IMG/VR virus record: IMGVR_UViG_3300048927_000186
Location: 1-35,630 of that record
Length of the DNA: 35,630 bases
Strand: one strand, 5' to 3'
Source of the DNA: a virus
Part shown: positions 35,629 to 35,630 of the stretch, in pieces
Numbering within the stretch: the stretch's first letter is position 1
Layout of the letters: each line of letters opens with the position of its first letter
Made by a program: the position numbers and the translations under genes
The notes under the pieces: model-generated
What the model saw: the letters and a program-made list of their open reading frames with translations, nothing else
Databases searched by the model: none
Told to the model about the DNA's origin: nothing

Positions 35629-35630
35629 GA

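Noticed and set aside
1-35630. tRNA genes, CRISPR arrays, insertion sequences, integrase and attachment sites
   Set aside because: Nothing with tRNA-like cloverleaf sequence, regularly spaced repeats and spacers, transposase motifs or integrase catalytic residues was seen; a tool-based scan would be needed to exclude tRNAs fully.

Overview
This window is part of the genome of a tailed bacteriophage infecting a Gram-negative host, most likely an enterobacterium. The phage assignment rests on a terminase–portal–head morphogenesis–protease–major capsid series. The host assignment rests on an Rz/Rz1 spanin pair, signal-peptide and lipobox proteins, sigma70-like promoters, strong AGGAGG-type ribosome sites and a YadA-like outer-membrane anchor. 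No integrase or complete lysogeny module is visible, so a virulent lifestyle is likelier. Tail genes are absent from the window, and both ends cut into further phage sequence.

Layout. (1) 1-5145, plus strand: accessory and lysis-related genes. They include a secreted collagen-like/YadA-anchor protein, two tandem Myb/SANT-like proteins, two small lipoproteins, the spanins Rz and nested Rz1, and a run of tightly overlapping small genes that contains an exact 113-bp tandem duplication. The block ends at a bidirectional terminator (5152-5185). (2) 5204-7899, minus strand: major capsid protein, cement-like protein, DUF2213 protease/scaffold. (3) 8027-11223, plus strand: an island of small overlapping genes (zinc ribbons, a DUF723-like protein, one frameshifted gene) lying inside the head operon. 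(4) 11192-17976, minus strand: small regulators and hypotheticals, then small terminase, a nested zinc-finger ORF, large terminase, a small ORF, portal and head morphogenesis. (5) 17977-18223: AT-rich, iteron-like candidate origin. (6) 18224-21028, minus strand: primase-helicase and a Cro/YdaS-like repressor. (7) 21127-34598, plus strand: replication, recombination and modification genes. These are an SF1 helicase, an SF2 helicase, a VRR-NUC nuclease, a Sak4-like ATPase, a putative SSB, a DUF2800-type nuclease, a family A DNA polymerase, a C5 methyltransferase with an overlapping alternate-frame ORF, a DEDDh exonuclease, a PNKP-like phosphatase, an AP2-like protein and an MT-A70 methyltransferase. 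(8) 34663-35628, minus strand: M15 endolysin and two holin-like membrane proteins.

How it works together. A divergent promoter pair at 21056-21089, whose -10 boxes form the arms of an inverted repeat, probably switches between the minus-strand repressor/primase transcript and the plus-strand replication transcript. A 51-bp promoter-leader cassette is repeated upstream of the genes at 1709 and 8027. Most small genes are linked by ATGA, GTGA or TAATG overlaps, which implies translational coupling. Several intergenic gaps hold perfect hairpins, three of them capped by GNRA tetraloops. Lysis functions are split between the two ends of the window.

Most interesting points: the alternate-frame ORF inside the C5 methyltransferase, the phage-encoded trimeric-autotransporter-like protein, the nine-copy ATGCA iteron region next to the primase gene, the duplicated promoter-leader cassette, and the 113-bp duplication that creates a coupled upstream ORF. 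All assignments are from reading the sequence and remembered family motifs; no search was run.
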